A stretch of 64,000 nt of DNA. It comes from Enhygromyxa salina (GTDB taxonomy: Bacteria > Myxococcota_A > Polyangia > Nannocystales > Nannocystaceae). The translations under genes were made by a program, and so were the position numbers. Shown here piece after piece: positions 18,199 to 26,615 of the stretch. Numbering within the stretch: the first letter of the stretch is position 1; each line of letters starts with the position of its first letter. Where the stretch lies: the NCBI RefSeq assembly GCF_000737335.2, contig NZ_JMCC02000075.1, positions 1 through 64,000 on the forward strand, read 5' to 3'. The notes beneath the pieces are model-generated. The model was not told the origin of the DNA and searched no databases. It was given only the letters and a program-made list of their open reading frames with translations.

Positions 18199-20603
18199 GA
18201 CAACACCTCGCCCAGCATCCCGCGAATCTCATCTTCCAGCGCCAGGATCTCCGCCTCGATCACCCCGAGCGCCCGCGGCGGCACGTACTCGTAAAAGTGC
18301 CGCGTAAACGGGATCTCATACCCAACCTTCGTCTTCGAGCGGTCCACCCAGGCATCCGGCACGTGCGGCAGCACCTCGCGGGCCATGTAGTCGTCGATGT
18401 CGTCGGTCAGCGGCACGTTCTCATAGTCGCGCAGGTTCGAGTCCGCCTCGATCTCCCCCTTCTTGTCCCGGCACAGCTCCGCCGCGTCGTTGTGCTCCGA
18501 CAGCGCGCTCAGGATCGCCTTCATCAGCGCCGGCGCGATCACCAGGCCGTGTAGCTTCGCCTGCGCCTTCACGGCCGCCACGAACGAGCGCCGGTCCAGG
18601 AACAGCTGCTGGCCATCCAGCCCACCTAGGGCCGCCAGGATCTGGGCCTGCACGGCCTTTCCGCTGGCGATCTCGGCCCGGGCTGCGGCCTTGTCCTTCT
18701 TCTTCGAGCTGGCGAGGCTGATCCACGTGCGCTCGCCCTCGAGCCGGGCGAGCCGCTCGGGGCTGGCCTGAAAGTCCAGCTGCAGCGGCCGCTCCACCGT
18801 GATCCGGTGAAAGCCAAAGTCTTCGTTGGCGAAGATCTTGACGTCGGGCCCGTCCTCGAACGCCTTGAACAAGCCGGTGAGCTGCTCGATGTGCTGGGGC
18901 GAGAGCTCCTTGCGCTTGTCGCCCAACGACTTGCGCATCTTTTGAAAGTACTTCACCCCATTGATCAGCTGAACCTTGCCACGCCGCGCGGCCGGCTTGC
19001 GGTTCGTGACCACCCAAATATAGGTATTGATACCGGTGTTGAAGAACATCTGATCCGGCAGCGCCACGATCACCTCGAGCAGGTCGTTCTCCAACAGGTA
19101 GCGGCGGATCTCGCTCTCGCCCGACTCGGCCGCCCCCGTAAACAGCGGCGAGCCATTGAACACGATCGCCAGCCGCGAGCCGCCCTGCTCCGGGGTCTTC
19201 ATCTTGCTCAGCATGTGCAGCAAGAACAGCAGCGAGCCGTCGTTCTTGCGTGGCAGCCCCGGGCCAAACCGGCCGCGCGCGCCCAGGGTCTCGTGTTCGG
19301 CCTTGACCACGTCGGCGGCCTTGCTCCAATCGACCCCAAACGGGGGATTGGACAGCAGGTAGTCCACACGCAGATCTTTGTGCCCGTCGTCCGAGAAGCT
19401 GTTGCCCAGCTTGATGTGCTCGGCGTCGTCGCCCTTGATCAGCATGTCGGCCCGACAGATCGCGTACGACTCGGGGTTGAGCTCCTGCCCGTAGACACGC
19501 AGCTGGGCCTCGGGGTTGCGCGCCAGCAGGTGCTCCTCGGCCACGCTCAGCATCCCGCCGGTCCCACACGCGGGGTCGTAGAGCGTGCGGATCAGCTGCG
19601 GGGTGCCCAGCTGCTGCTCGTCCTCGATGAACAACAGCTCGACCATGAAGCGGATCACCTCGCGCGGGGTGAAGTGCTCACCAGCCGTCTCGTTCGACTG
19701 CTCGGCGAACTTGCGGATCAGCTCCTCGAAGATCGAGCCCATCGCCGCGTTCGAGACCTGGTCCGGGTGCAAGTTCACACCCGCAAACTTTTGCGCGACC
19801 AGCAGCAGCAGGTCGTTCTTGTCCAGGCGCTCGAGCTGCTCCGTGAAGCGAAACTGCTCGAGGATCTCGCGGACGTTCTTGGAGAAGCCGTTGACGTAGT
19901 TGATGAAGTTGTCGCCGTAGGGGCCGGCGGCGGTCAGGCGATCGAAGTCGAACAGCGAGCGGTTGTAAAAGCCCACATTGCCGCTTGCACGCAGCAGCAT
20001 GCGCTCGCGGATCGCCTCGGGCTTGTCGGCATATTGCGTGTCGGCCTTCCACACCGCCTCGCGCGTGGGCGCCAGGATCAGGTCCAGGCGGCGCAGGACG
20101 GTGAAGGGCAAGATCACCTGGCCGTATTCGTGCGCCTTGAAGTCACCGCGCAGCAGATCCGCCACGCTCCAGATGAAGCCAGCGATCTCGGAGAAGCTCT
20201 TGAACTCGCGCGGGGCCTCGGCGACGGCGGCGGGCGGTGGGGTCGGGGTTGGCATGGGGGGCGCTTTGGCGCTCGGGCGCGGGGCAGGGGCAGGGGCGGG
20301 CTCGATCTGGGCTGGCACGCTCGCGCTCGGGGGCTCGGCGCCGGCCAGGATCCTCGCGATGATCGGATCCTTCGAGCGGCCGCTGTCGTCGAGGTCGTGG
20401 GCGCGGCAGATCTGCTTGAGCTCGTCGCGGCTGAGCTCGTGGAGCAGCTCGGCGAAGGACAGCTTGCGGGCGCGGGCGAGCGCGTCGACCAGCTTGGCGC
20501 CAGCGCTGCGTGGTGAGATATCGATGGCGAACTGCTCGACCAGCGCCGCGAGGCGGGGCTTGGCGAGAGTCCGCAGCGCGGAGCGCTTGGTCGGGCGCGG
20601 CAT
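18195..20603 (-). CDS. hsdM: Type I restriction-modification N6-adenine methyltransferase, M subunit
   Basis: The 802-residue product has an N-terminal extension (about 1-150) not found in standard HsdM. It contains a SAP/Rho-N-like helical segment (LSFAELLHELSRDELKQICRAHDLDDSGRSKDPIIARIL) and a Pro/Ala linker. The HsdM helical domain follows (SFSEIAGFIWSVADLLRGDFKAHEYGQVILPFTVLRRLD). The methyltransferase core has DPACGTGGM (about 342) and catalytic NPPF (about 419), with YIWVVTNRK later. A C-terminal helical region (about 620-800) ends EILALEDEIRGML. It methylates adenine in the HsdS-chosen site. It is the first gene of the operon, and its promoter should lie in 20604-20988. Confidence 0.96.
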   Translation of the reverse strand: MPRPTKRSALRTLAKPRLAALVEQFAIDISPRSAGAKLVDALARARKLSFAELLHELSRDELKQICRAHDLDDSGRSKDPIIARILAGAEPPSASVPAQIEPAPAPAPRPSAKAPPMPTPTPPPAAVAEAPREFKSFSEIAGFIWSVADLLRGDFKAHEYGQVILPFTVLRRLDLILAPTREAVWKADTQYADKPEAIRERMLLRASGNVGFYNRSLFDFDRLTAAGPYGDNFINYVNGFSKNVREILEQFRFTEQLERLDKNDLLLLVAQKFAGVNLHPDQVSNAAMGSIFEELIRKFAEQSNETAGEHFTPREVIRFMVELLFIEDEQQLGTPQLIRTLYDPACGTGGMLSVAEEHLLARNPEAQLRVYGQELNPESYAICRADMLIKGDDAEHIKLGNSFSDDGHKDLRVDYLLSNPPFGVDWSKAADVVKAEHETLGARGRFGPGLPRKNDGSLLFLLHMLSKMKTPEQGGSRLAIVFNGSPLFTGAAESGESEIRRYLLENDLLEVIVALPDQMFFNTGINTYIWVVTNRKPAARRGKVQLINGVKYFQKMRKSLGDKRKELSPQHIEQLTGLFKAFEDGPDVKIFANEDFGFHRITVERPLQLDFQASPERLARLEGERTWISLASSKKKDKAAARAEIASGKAVQAQILAALGGLDGQQLFLDRRSFVAAVKAQAKLHGLVIAPALMKAILSALSEHNDAAELCRDKKGEIEADSNLRDYENVPLTDDIDDYMAREVLPHVPDAWVDRSKTKVGYEIPFTRHFYEYVPPRALGVIEAEILALEDEIRGMLGEVLS

Positions 20604-20988
20604 GAGTCCGCAGGGTATCCGGTGCGGCCGCGCAGGCGCCAGTACACTTGCGCAGCTTCACGCGGATACCGGGTCCCGAAGCGCTCGCTGTCGGTCAGCG
20701 TGGCGGACGAAGCGAGCGCTGCTGCGCACCCTCGGGCTCGGGCGAAGCGAGCGCGCGCGCTTTTGCGATCGGCCAACTCGCCTGCGCGGCCCCCCGCGAA
20801 CTGCTCGTGCTCTGGGTTGGCAATGGAGTGCGCCCGCGGTGCCTCCGTTGGACCGCGCCAGGTGAGTTCATCGTGAGTGTCGCGCCCGTTGCTTTGCGTG
20901 TCGAGCGCCCTCTCCGCCTTCGCATGAAGGCGGCCCCGTTGAAGCGCCCAAGGTGCGATCATCGACCGCATCGAGCCACTCTCTTCGC
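20604..20988. promoter_or_regulatory. Intergenic region upstream of hsdM
   Basis: This 385-bp stretch lies between the hsdM start and the stop of the next upstream reverse gene (20989). No convincing coding frame was found on either strand. It contains GCGAAGCGAGCG-like words but no full copy of the dispersed repeat seen elsewhere in the window. It probably carries the hsd promoter. Confidence 0.3.
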
Positions 20989-21621
20989 CTACCTTAAAAC
21001 CCGTTCAGTTCCTCGGGCCTCGTCGGCTCCACGTGAAGCCGGCCACGTCAAGCGCGCAGCCCCCGTCCCCTCCTCCTCAAGCGCAGCCCGAGCCGCAATG
21101 ACCACCTGCATCCGACCGCGCCCGAGCCGAGATCGAACCGTATTGTACGGAATCGCAAGCTCCGCGGCGATCTGCCGGTTGTCTCGACCGGTCAGCGACA
21201 TCCGCACCACGTCCCGATACACCTCGTCAACCTGCGCCACAGCTCTGTCGAGCACCTCGAGATCAGCGAGCATCAACAACACGCCACACGGAGAGCTCCC
21301 CTCGGCCTCGGGCTCGTCGTCGTCGAGCAACGACATGGTCTCGAGCTCTCGCGCTCGATACAAGACGTCAACGACAATCTTGCGAGCAACGACAAAAGCG
21401 AACCCCCGCAACGAACATCGGCCCGCGTACCAGCGGACGACGCAAAGCCACGTATCCGCGGCGAGGTCGTTGGGATCCCTACGAGCAACACGGCGCCGAA
21501 AGTAGCCGACCAGCTCCCGATTGATTCGGGCGAATTCAATTGATGTCACACCCAGCGTCCACGAGTGCCGGCGTGGGGCTGGCGTGACTACGGCTTGTTT
21601 CGCTGCTCGGAGGGCCCCCAC
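20989..21621 (-). CDS. Sigma-70 family (ECF-like) RNA polymerase sigma factor
   Basis: The start is a GTG at 21621, supported by a purine-rich GGAGAGGGGG just upstream, giving 210 residues. A later GTG at 21549 would give 186. A region-2-like segment (NRELVGYFRRRVARRDPNDLAADTWLCVVRWYAGRCSLRGFAFVVARKIVVDVL) is followed by a linker and a good region 4 helix-turn-helix: VYRDVVRMSLTGRDNRQIAAELAIPYNTVRSRLGRGR. It lies downstream of another sigma-like gene (21739-22344) on the same strand, with a Ser/Thr kinase gene divergent from both. This suggests a kinase-linked ECF group, in which phosphorylation rather than an anti-sigma factor controls activity. No anti-sigma gene is adjacent. Confidence 0.8.
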   Translation of the reverse strand: MGALRAAKQAVVTPAPRRHSWTLGVTSIEFARINRELVGYFRRRVARRDPNDLAADTWLCVVRWYAGRCSLRGFAFVVARKIVVDVLYRARELETMSLLDDDEPEAEGSSPCGVLLMLADLEVLDRAVAQVDEVYRDVVRMSLTGRDNRQIAAELAIPYNTVRSRLGRGRMQVVIAARAALEEEGTGAARLTWPASRGADEARGTERVLR

Positions 21622-21738
21622 AACCCCCTCTCCTCACGACTCCATGATCTGTTCGCTACATTCGAGAAAAAGTTCGAGCCGCATCGCCAACACTGCGCGA
21701 ACATTCACCCCACCCGAGCAACGGCTCGAACTCCCAAA

Positions 21739-22344
21739 TCAGCTGCGCCGAGAGCTCGACGGCGCGGCGGCGGGTGGCGTTCGATACGTGGAGGGCGTTA
21801 GACGAGCGTCAGCGATCAGCTGCTTGAGGCGCCTCATACCCTCGTGAAGCCGCCGCCGCGCCGTGCCTTCAGGGATTCCAGCCAACTGAGCAAACGACTT
21901 GTTGTCGCCCCCATCGAGGCGATGCTGGATGGGCTCGCGGTAGAGTTTGGGCAAGAGCGGGATGTGCCGGTAGACCAGCTGGATTCGCTGCTCCGCGCCC
22001 AATTCCGAGTCCACCAGCCTCGGCGGCGTGTGAACGCGGGCGCGCAGCTTCGCCTCGCGGCCACGTGCGCGCAGGCGCTCCCCCTTGGCTGCCCGGGCCT
22101 CCGTACCAGCGAACCCAAGCGCCCAGTCCCGAAACGCATCGGGTGTGTCCGGAGCGTGGGTGGCCAGCTTCGCCATGATGTCCTTCATGGTCTCCTGAAT
22201 GAGTTCGTCGCGTTGTGTAGACCCATGGCGAGCAGTGAAGAACACGATCAGCTCATGGCACAGCCACAGTCCCAAAGCGTTGCGTGCCTGGATGTCCCCG
22301 TCGCGCGCGGCCCTTATCAGACGCTTCCGATCCACGACGCACAT
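21739..22344 (-). CDS. Sigma-70 family (ECF-like) RNA polymerase sigma factor
   Basis: The ATG at 22344 gives 201 residues starting MCVVDRKRLIRAARDGDIQARNALG, as expected for a sigma factor. Region 2 is recognisable (CHELIVFFTARHGSTQRDELIQETMKDIMAKLATHAPDTPDAFRDWALGFA). Region 4 reads LPKLYREPIQHRLDGGDNKSFAQLAGIPEGTARRRLHEGMRRLKQLI. A longer frame back to 22467 is not sigma-like. It is followed after 117 bp by a second sigma-like gene, and faces the kinase gene at 22573 across 228 bp. That pairing suggests control by the kinase; the actual link is inferred. Confidence 0.8.
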   Translation of the reverse strand: MCVVDRKRLIRAARDGDIQARNALGLWLCHELIVFFTARHGSTQRDELIQETMKDIMAKLATHAPDTPDAFRDWALGFAGTEARAAKGERLRARGREAKLRARVHTPPRLVDSELGAEQRIQLVYRHIPLLPKLYREPIQHRLDGGDNKSFAQLAGIPEGTARRRLHEGMRRLKQLIADARLTPSTYRTPPAAAPSSSRRS

Positions 22345-22572
22345 GCTACAGGCTCGACGATCTCTGCGACTGTCCAAAGGAACAAGAGCCGCGACAATAT
22401 CCCCGGAACGAGCCGACAGCTCAGGCAACCATGGGGTAGATTCCCGAGGTTGCCGAAGCGGACCCACCCCTCATCCCACGAAGCGAACTTCGAGTGGGTG
22501 CTGAACCAGGTCCGTGGCCACTCGCGTGCCAAGCAGGGCCAGCCGACTCCCGCACCGCACTGGGAGAAGCTC
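22345..22572. promoter_or_regulatory. Divergent sigma/kinase intergenic region
   Basis: These 228 bp separate the sigma-like gene (start 22344) from the kinase (start 22573). The forward frame stays open through this region, so the kinase could start earlier, for example at GTG 22498. The ATG at 22573 is preferred because GGGAGAAG stands 6 bp before it. No -35/-10 assignment was possible. Confidence 0.3.
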
Positions 22573-24030
22573 ATGTACCAGGTCTCGCTCGCGGCTGGCG
22601 TGAGAGTCGCTGATCCAAGCCATCCGCTTCACCGCATCGGCCGTTTCGAGGCGATCAGGACTCGGGGCGTGGGCGGCTTTGGAGTCGTATTCGAGGTTCG
22701 AGATCCAGAGCTCGATCGCCACGTCGCCCTGAAGCTATGCCAAACCCGTGGGCCCAAGGCTGCCGACGGGTTGATGAATGAGGCTCGCCTCCTCGCGCGC
22801 CTCACTCATCCCAATATTGTCACGGTGTACGAGCCCGGCCGCCACGGCGACGACGTGTTCTTCGTCATGGAGTACGTCAACGGCGTCAACGCGCACCACT
22901 TCGCCCAGCAGGACCCAGCGCCCAGCTGGGAGCAGCTAGTCGACGTCTACCGGGGGGCCGGCCGCGGCCTCGCTGCTGCCCACGACGCGGGCATCGTGCA
23001 CGGCGACTTCAAGCCGTCAAACGTGCTGCTCGACGAGCACCGTTGGCCGCGGGTCGCCGACTTTGGGCTCGCCCAGGTCATGATCGACAATGCCCCCGAC
23101 GACGAACAGGAGCAGTTGCGTCACCGGGCCGGGACCCTGCCGTATATGGCGCCCGAGGTGCTACGGGGACAAGCTGGCGACACCCGGGCGGACCAGTGGT
23201 CGTTCTGCGTGTCGCTGTGGGAGAGCCTCGATGACGCGCTTCCGTTCATCGGCTGGTCAACGGCGGAGCTGCTCGACGACATCGAGCGCGATCAGCCGGT
23301 GGCGATGAATCCAGATGTGCCAGAGGCGGTTCGGGCGGTGTTGCGGATCGGGTTGGCGCAGGATCCCGACGACCGCTACCCGAGCATGTACGCGCTCGTC
23401 GAGGCGCTGGACAGGCTGCGCCAACCCTCGGGCGTCGACACGCCGAGCTCACCACGACGGGGCGTGTTCCTTGGAGCGATGGTGCTCGCGTGCGGTCTCG
23501 GGCTCGGGGGCGGAATTTTGGTGTCGGGGGTACCGAACCAAGTGGTCGAGGCCGGCGGAGCGGTGATCCAAGCCAGCACGGCGTCGGTCGAGCCCATCGG
23601 CACATCGCTCGAGTCTAACGAGGTGCTCGAGCGCGATGGTGAAACGCTGGCAGAGATCAGCGACAACAACGACGCGCGCGCGACCGTCGAGCAGGTCATC
23701 GCCTACATCGAGTTGGGCAGGATCCGGGAAGCGAGCGCGGCTTGGGAGCAGGAGTTCGACATTCGTGAAGTGAGGGATGAGCCGCGGGCCAACGACGCAC
23801 ATCGGATCGCTGAGGCGTTTCTAGCCAGCGCAATCGCGTTGAAGAACCAAGGCAACATCAACTGGCGGTTCGCGGCTTGGGAGTCGACACGATGGGCGGC
23901 GAGGATCGGTACCTTGCTGCGACAAGAACAGGGCACCAAAGGCCGTGATCCCGAAGACCACGCCCTTTGGCGCGCCGACGCGGATCGCATCAACGAGGCC
24001 GCCCAGGCTCTCCTCACCAGCGAGGACTAG
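22573..24030 (+). CDS. Membrane-anchored Ser/Thr protein kinase, non-RD type
   Basis: The 485-residue product has an N-terminal Hanks-type kinase domain: Gly loop RGVGGFG (31-37), Lys54 in VALKL, catalytic Asp145 in IVHGDFKPSN, DFG at 163-165 and YMAPE at 191-195. HRD is replaced by HGD, making it a non-RD kinase. Such kinases usually need no activation-loop phosphorylation or use another switch. A TM segment (about 292-315, FLGAMVLACGLGLGGGILV) precedes a helical domain of about 150 residues with TPR-like text (IAYIELGRIREASAAWEQEF) and no recognised sensor. It is divergent from two sigma-like genes. Its stop overlaps the convergent stop of the next gene within CTAG. Confidence 0.88.
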   Translation: MYQVSLAAGVRVADPSHPLHRIGRFEAIRTRGVGGFGVVFEVRDPELDRHVALKLCQTRGPKAADGLMNEARLLARLTHPNIVTVYEPGRHGDDVFFVMEYVNGVNAHHFAQQDPAPSWEQLVDVYRGAGRGLAAAHDAGIVHGDFKPSNVLLDEHRWPRVADFGLAQVMIDNAPDDEQEQLRHRAGTLPYMAPEVLRGQAGDTRADQWSFCVSLWESLDDALPFIGWSTAELLDDIERDQPVAMNPDVPEAVRAVLRIGLAQDPDDRYPSMYALVEALDRLRQPSGVDTPSSPRRGVFLGAMVLACGLGLGGGILVSGVPNQVVEAGGAVIQASTASVEPIGTSLESNEVLERDGETLAEISDNNDARATVEQVIAYIELGRIREASAAWEQEFDIREVRDEPRANDAHRIAEAFLASAIALKNQGNINWRFAAWESTRWAARIGTLLRQEQGTKGRDPEDHALWRADADRINEAAQALLTSED

Positions 24031-24548
24031 TCCCAGCAGTCCATGGTCCCGTCCTCGTACTCGACGCCGTCCGAGCACGAGACGAACTTGCCCCCATTCT
24101 CGAGACACGCCTTCAAGGTCTCCAAGGTCACTGGTTGACACGCCCCGCCTGCCCCACAGCACGCCGTTCCCAGGGCTTGAGCCACGGGCGGAACGTCGGG
24201 CGCCTCGATACAAAATCCCTCGTCACACATGCTCGGGAACGGCTGATAGCAGACCACGCCGCCGCCGACTTTCGCCCCGTACTCGCAGTATGTGCGATCG
24301 CCCACGGCACAGCGCCCGTTCGAGTCCGGGACGACACACGCCGCCCCGTCATCGTCGATCGTGCAACAGACATCAGCGTCCCACACCGGAGCATCCGGCC
24401 CCGCCCACACGCAGTAGATCGACAACATCTGTCCGATCGAGTCCATGTACGGCGACCCCGCCGCGTCCAAGTACACATCGTCGCAAAGATTGGGGGTAGT
24501 TGTCGCGAAGTTTGAAAGGATGGTGGTGAGAATGATTGAGAGACTCAT
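24027..24548 (-). CDS. Secreted Cys-rich hypothetical protein
   Basis: The 173-residue product starts with a short hydrophobic segment that may be a signal (MSLSIILTTILSNFATT). It has about 18 cysteines spread in small groups (CDDV, YCVW, DVCCTID, ACVV, RCAV, YCEY, CCGAGGAC, DCWD), suggesting a disulfide-rich extracellular fold. Similar Cys-rich text is seen at 38753-39454, but the two are not obviously homologous. No family was recognised. It is convergent with the kinase at 22573, with stops interlocked in CTAG. Its start is 22 bp from the divergent gene at 24570. Confidence 0.65.
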   Translation of the reverse strand: MSLSIILTTILSNFATTTPNLCDDVYLDAAGSPYMDSIGQMLSIYCVWAGPDAPVWDADVCCTIDDDGAACVVPDSNGRCAVGDRTYCEYGAKVGGGVVCYQPFPSMCDEGFCIEAPDVPPVAQALGTACCGAGGACQPVTLETLKACLENGGKFVSCSDGVEYEDGTMDCWD

Positions 24549-24569
24549 TCTGCGACGCTAGCACGCGGC

Positions 24570-25184
24570 ATGAGCGCCAAGACGACCTCTCCCACGCCCC
24601 GCGCCAGTGCGATACAGTCCAGCGTGCCCTGGTACCTCTGGATCCCGTTCATCGTCGCCGGCCTCGCGTCCATGTTCGCGCTGTCGGTGCTCACCGCCAA
24701 GATCCAAGCCCCCCCGTCAGCCGCCGAGCCCATCCCCCCGGACGGCAAGGCCCGCAAGCTCGAGGGTGAGCGCTACCTCGAGTACCGCGTTGGCGTCACG
24801 ATCAACGCCCCGCCCGAGGCCGTCTGGGCGCTGCTCACCAACGCCGCCAACTTTCCACTGTGGAATTCCACGGTCACCAGCATCGAAGGCACAATCGCAG
24901 AAGGCCAACGCATCAAGCTCAAGGCCAAGGTCGCCCCCGACCGCGTGTTCCCCCTGCTGGTCAGCACCTTCGAGCCCCACCGCCGCATGGTTTGGGAAGA
25001 CGGCAACAAGATCTTCAAGGGCGTGCGCACCTTCACCCTCGAGTCCAACGGCACCACCACCACGGTCACCATGGCCGAGGTCTTGACCGGCGCGTTCCTG
25101 CCCAAGATCGCGCCCAAGCTGCCAGACTTTGCCCCCTCGTTCGAGGCGTTCGCGTCCGATCTGAAGCAGGCTGCCCAAGCCTGA
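24570..25184 (+). CDS. SRPBCC (START/Bet v1-like) domain protein with N-terminal membrane anchor
   Basis: The 204-residue product has one N-terminal TM helix (VPWYLWIPFIVAGLASMFALSVL, about 19-41), then a Bet v1-like ligand-binding fold. Recognisable elements are the first strand and helix VTINAPPEAVWALLTNAANFPLWNSTVTSIEG, the central VWEDGNKIFKGVRTFTLE and the long last helix FAPSFEAFASDLKQAAQ. SRPBCC proteins bind hydrophobic ligands or act as cyclases; the ligand here is unknown. The next gene starts 7 bp downstream, so the two form an operon with a membrane theme. Confidence 0.85.
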   Translation: MSAKTTSPTPRASAIQSSVPWYLWIPFIVAGLASMFALSVLTAKIQAPPSAAEPIPPDGKARKLEGERYLEYRVGVTINAPPEAVWALLTNAANFPLWNSTVTSIEGTIAEGQRIKLKAKVAPDRVFPLLVSTFEPHRRMVWEDGNKIFKGVRTFTLESNGTTTTVTMAEVLTGAFLPKIAPKLPDFAPSFEAFASDLKQAAQA

Positions 25185-25191
25185 GACGGTC

Positions 25192-25854
25192 ATGAGCGCT
25201 TCGTCTGCCCCGCCCAAGCCACGCCTGCGCGGCGTGTCGCACCAAATCGCGTTCTTTGTGTTCGTCGCCGCCAGCGCCTGGCTGCTCAGCGCGGTCGAAG
25301 GCCACGCGGCCCGGCGCGCGGTGGTCGTGTATGGGTTGAGCCTCGCGCTGCTGTATGGCGTCAGCGCGACCTACCATCGTCGCAACTGGACACCCGCGGG
25401 TCTGCGCCGGATGCAGCGGCTGGATCACTCGGTGATCTTCGTGTTGATCGCGGGCAGCTACACCCCGCTGTTCCTGCTGTTCGACCGCCAGGCGTTCATG
25501 CTGGATCCGCTGCTGCTGGTGTGGGCGCTCGCTGCAATGGGTATCGGCAAGTCACTCGTGTGGGCTCACGGTCCCACGTGGGTCACCGCTGCGTTGGCGA
25601 TTGCAATTGGCTGGTCCGGCCTGAGCTACGCGGCCGCGCTGATCCCCGCGACGGGCTCGGCCGCGTTTGTGCTGTTCCTGGCGACGGGCGTCGCCTACAG
25701 CACTGGTGGGGTCATCTACGCGCGTCGGCGGCCAGACCCGATCCCGACGGTGTTCGGCTACCACGAGGTGTTTCACGTGTTCGTGATCCTGGGCAGCAGC
25801 GTCCACTTCACGCACACGCTGGTGCTGCTGCGCCGCGCTGGGGCGCTGGGCTAA
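25192..25854 (+). CDS. Hemolysin III family (PAQR-like) membrane protein
   Basis: The 220-residue product has seven predicted TM segments and the signature metal-site residues of the family: SATYHRR in TM2, QRLDHSVIFVLIAGSYTP in TM3 and FGYHEVFHVFVILGSSVHF in TM7 (His-x3-His). Despite the name, members are alkaline-ceramidase-superfamily membrane hydrolases or lipid-homeostasis proteins. A true hemolysin role is doubtful. It is the second gene of an operon with the SRPBCC protein. The stop overlaps the convergent LytTR gene stop by 3 nt (TAG/TAA sharing CTAA). Confidence 0.92.
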   Translation: MSASSAPPKPRLRGVSHQIAFFVFVAASAWLLSAVEGHAARRAVVVYGLSLALLYGVSATYHRRNWTPAGLRRMQRLDHSVIFVLIAGSYTPLFLLFDRQAFMLDPLLLVWALAAMGIGKSLVWAHGPTWVTAALAIAIGWSGLSYAAALIPATGSAAFVLFLATGVAYSTGGVIYARRRPDPIPTVFGYHEVFHVFVILGSSVHFTHTLVLLRRAGALG

Positions 25855-26615
25855 GCACCCTCGAGCCAGCTCCTAAACCGTGCGGCGTTGGGCTGGCTCA
25901 CGACCACATCCTCGCTCGCGGCCGGCTTCAGCTCGACCAGCAGCCGGCCCTTGAAGTAGCTCCTAAACCCGGAGACCGCGTCGGCGTGCGCGAGGTACTG
26001 GCGGTTGATCCGAAAGAACCCAGCGCTGACCAGCTCGGCTTCGATGTCCGCCAAGGTCCGATCCAGCTCGAGCCGTCGCGCGTCGCGTCGGACCAGCTCC
26101 GTGACGCCATCGCGCACACCAAAGTACGCGATCTCGTCGATCGGCACGGCCACGAAGGTGTCGCCGTCGCGGGCCAGCAGCCGCCGGGCGGACGCGCGCG
26201 GCTGTCCAAGCGCGCGGGCCAGCGCAGCCAAGCGCGTGGAAAAATGGGCCTCGAGCCGTCGATACTTGCGCAATACGTCGCCCAGCTCCGTGGTGGTGTA
26301 GGGCTTGAGCAGGTACGCGATCCCGTTTTGGGCGAGCGCCTCGACCATGTATTCGTCATAGGCGGTACAAAACACGATCGGCGCGGCCGGCTGAACCTGG
26401 GCAAAGATCTCGAGCGAGAGCCCGTCGGACAGCTGCACGTCGGCGAACACGAGATCCGGCGCGCCCTGGTGGTGGTGGTCCTCGAACCAGCGCACCGCCT
26501 GCGCAACAGAGCCAAGCTCGGCGACGATCTCGAGCTGCGGATCCAGCTCGCGCAAGCTCGCGACCAAGCGTGCGCGCGCGGGCGGCTCGTCCTCGATGAT
26601 CACCACGCGGGTCAC
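25851..26615 (-). CDS. LytTR-family response regulator
   Basis: A GTG at 26615, overlapping the kinase stop as GTGA, gives 254 residues and is preferred over an upstream in-frame codon. The receiver domain begins VTRVVIIEDEPPARARL, has the phosphoacceptor Asp in PDLVFADVQLSDG and the Lys in YLLKPY. The C-terminal LytTR DNA-binding domain (about 150-250) is clear: VAVPIDEIAYFGVRDG..., LDRTLADIEAEL, FFRINRQYLAHADAV, FKGRLLVELKP. It works with the LytS-like kinase immediately upstream. Targets are unknown; such pairs often control envelope or stress genes. Confidence 0.95.
   Translation of the reverse strand: MTRVVIIEDEPPARARLVASLRELDPQLEIVAELGSVAQAVRWFEDHHHQGAPDLVFADVQLSDGLSLEIFAQVQPAAPIVFCTAYDEYMVEALAQNGIAYLLKPYTTTELGDVLRKYRRLEAHFSTRLAALARALGQPRASARRLLARDGDTFVAVPIDEIAYFGVRDGVTELVRRDARRLELDRTLADIEAELVSAGFFRINRQYLAHADAVSGFRSYFKGRLLVELKPAASEDVVVSQPNAARFRSWLEGA

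Noticed and set aside
14786..20516. Long forward frames opposite hsdR and hsdM (14786-16315, 18807-20516)
   Set aside because: The reverse strand carries complete type I RM motifs with 4-nt overlaps; the forward frames lack any recognisable domain.
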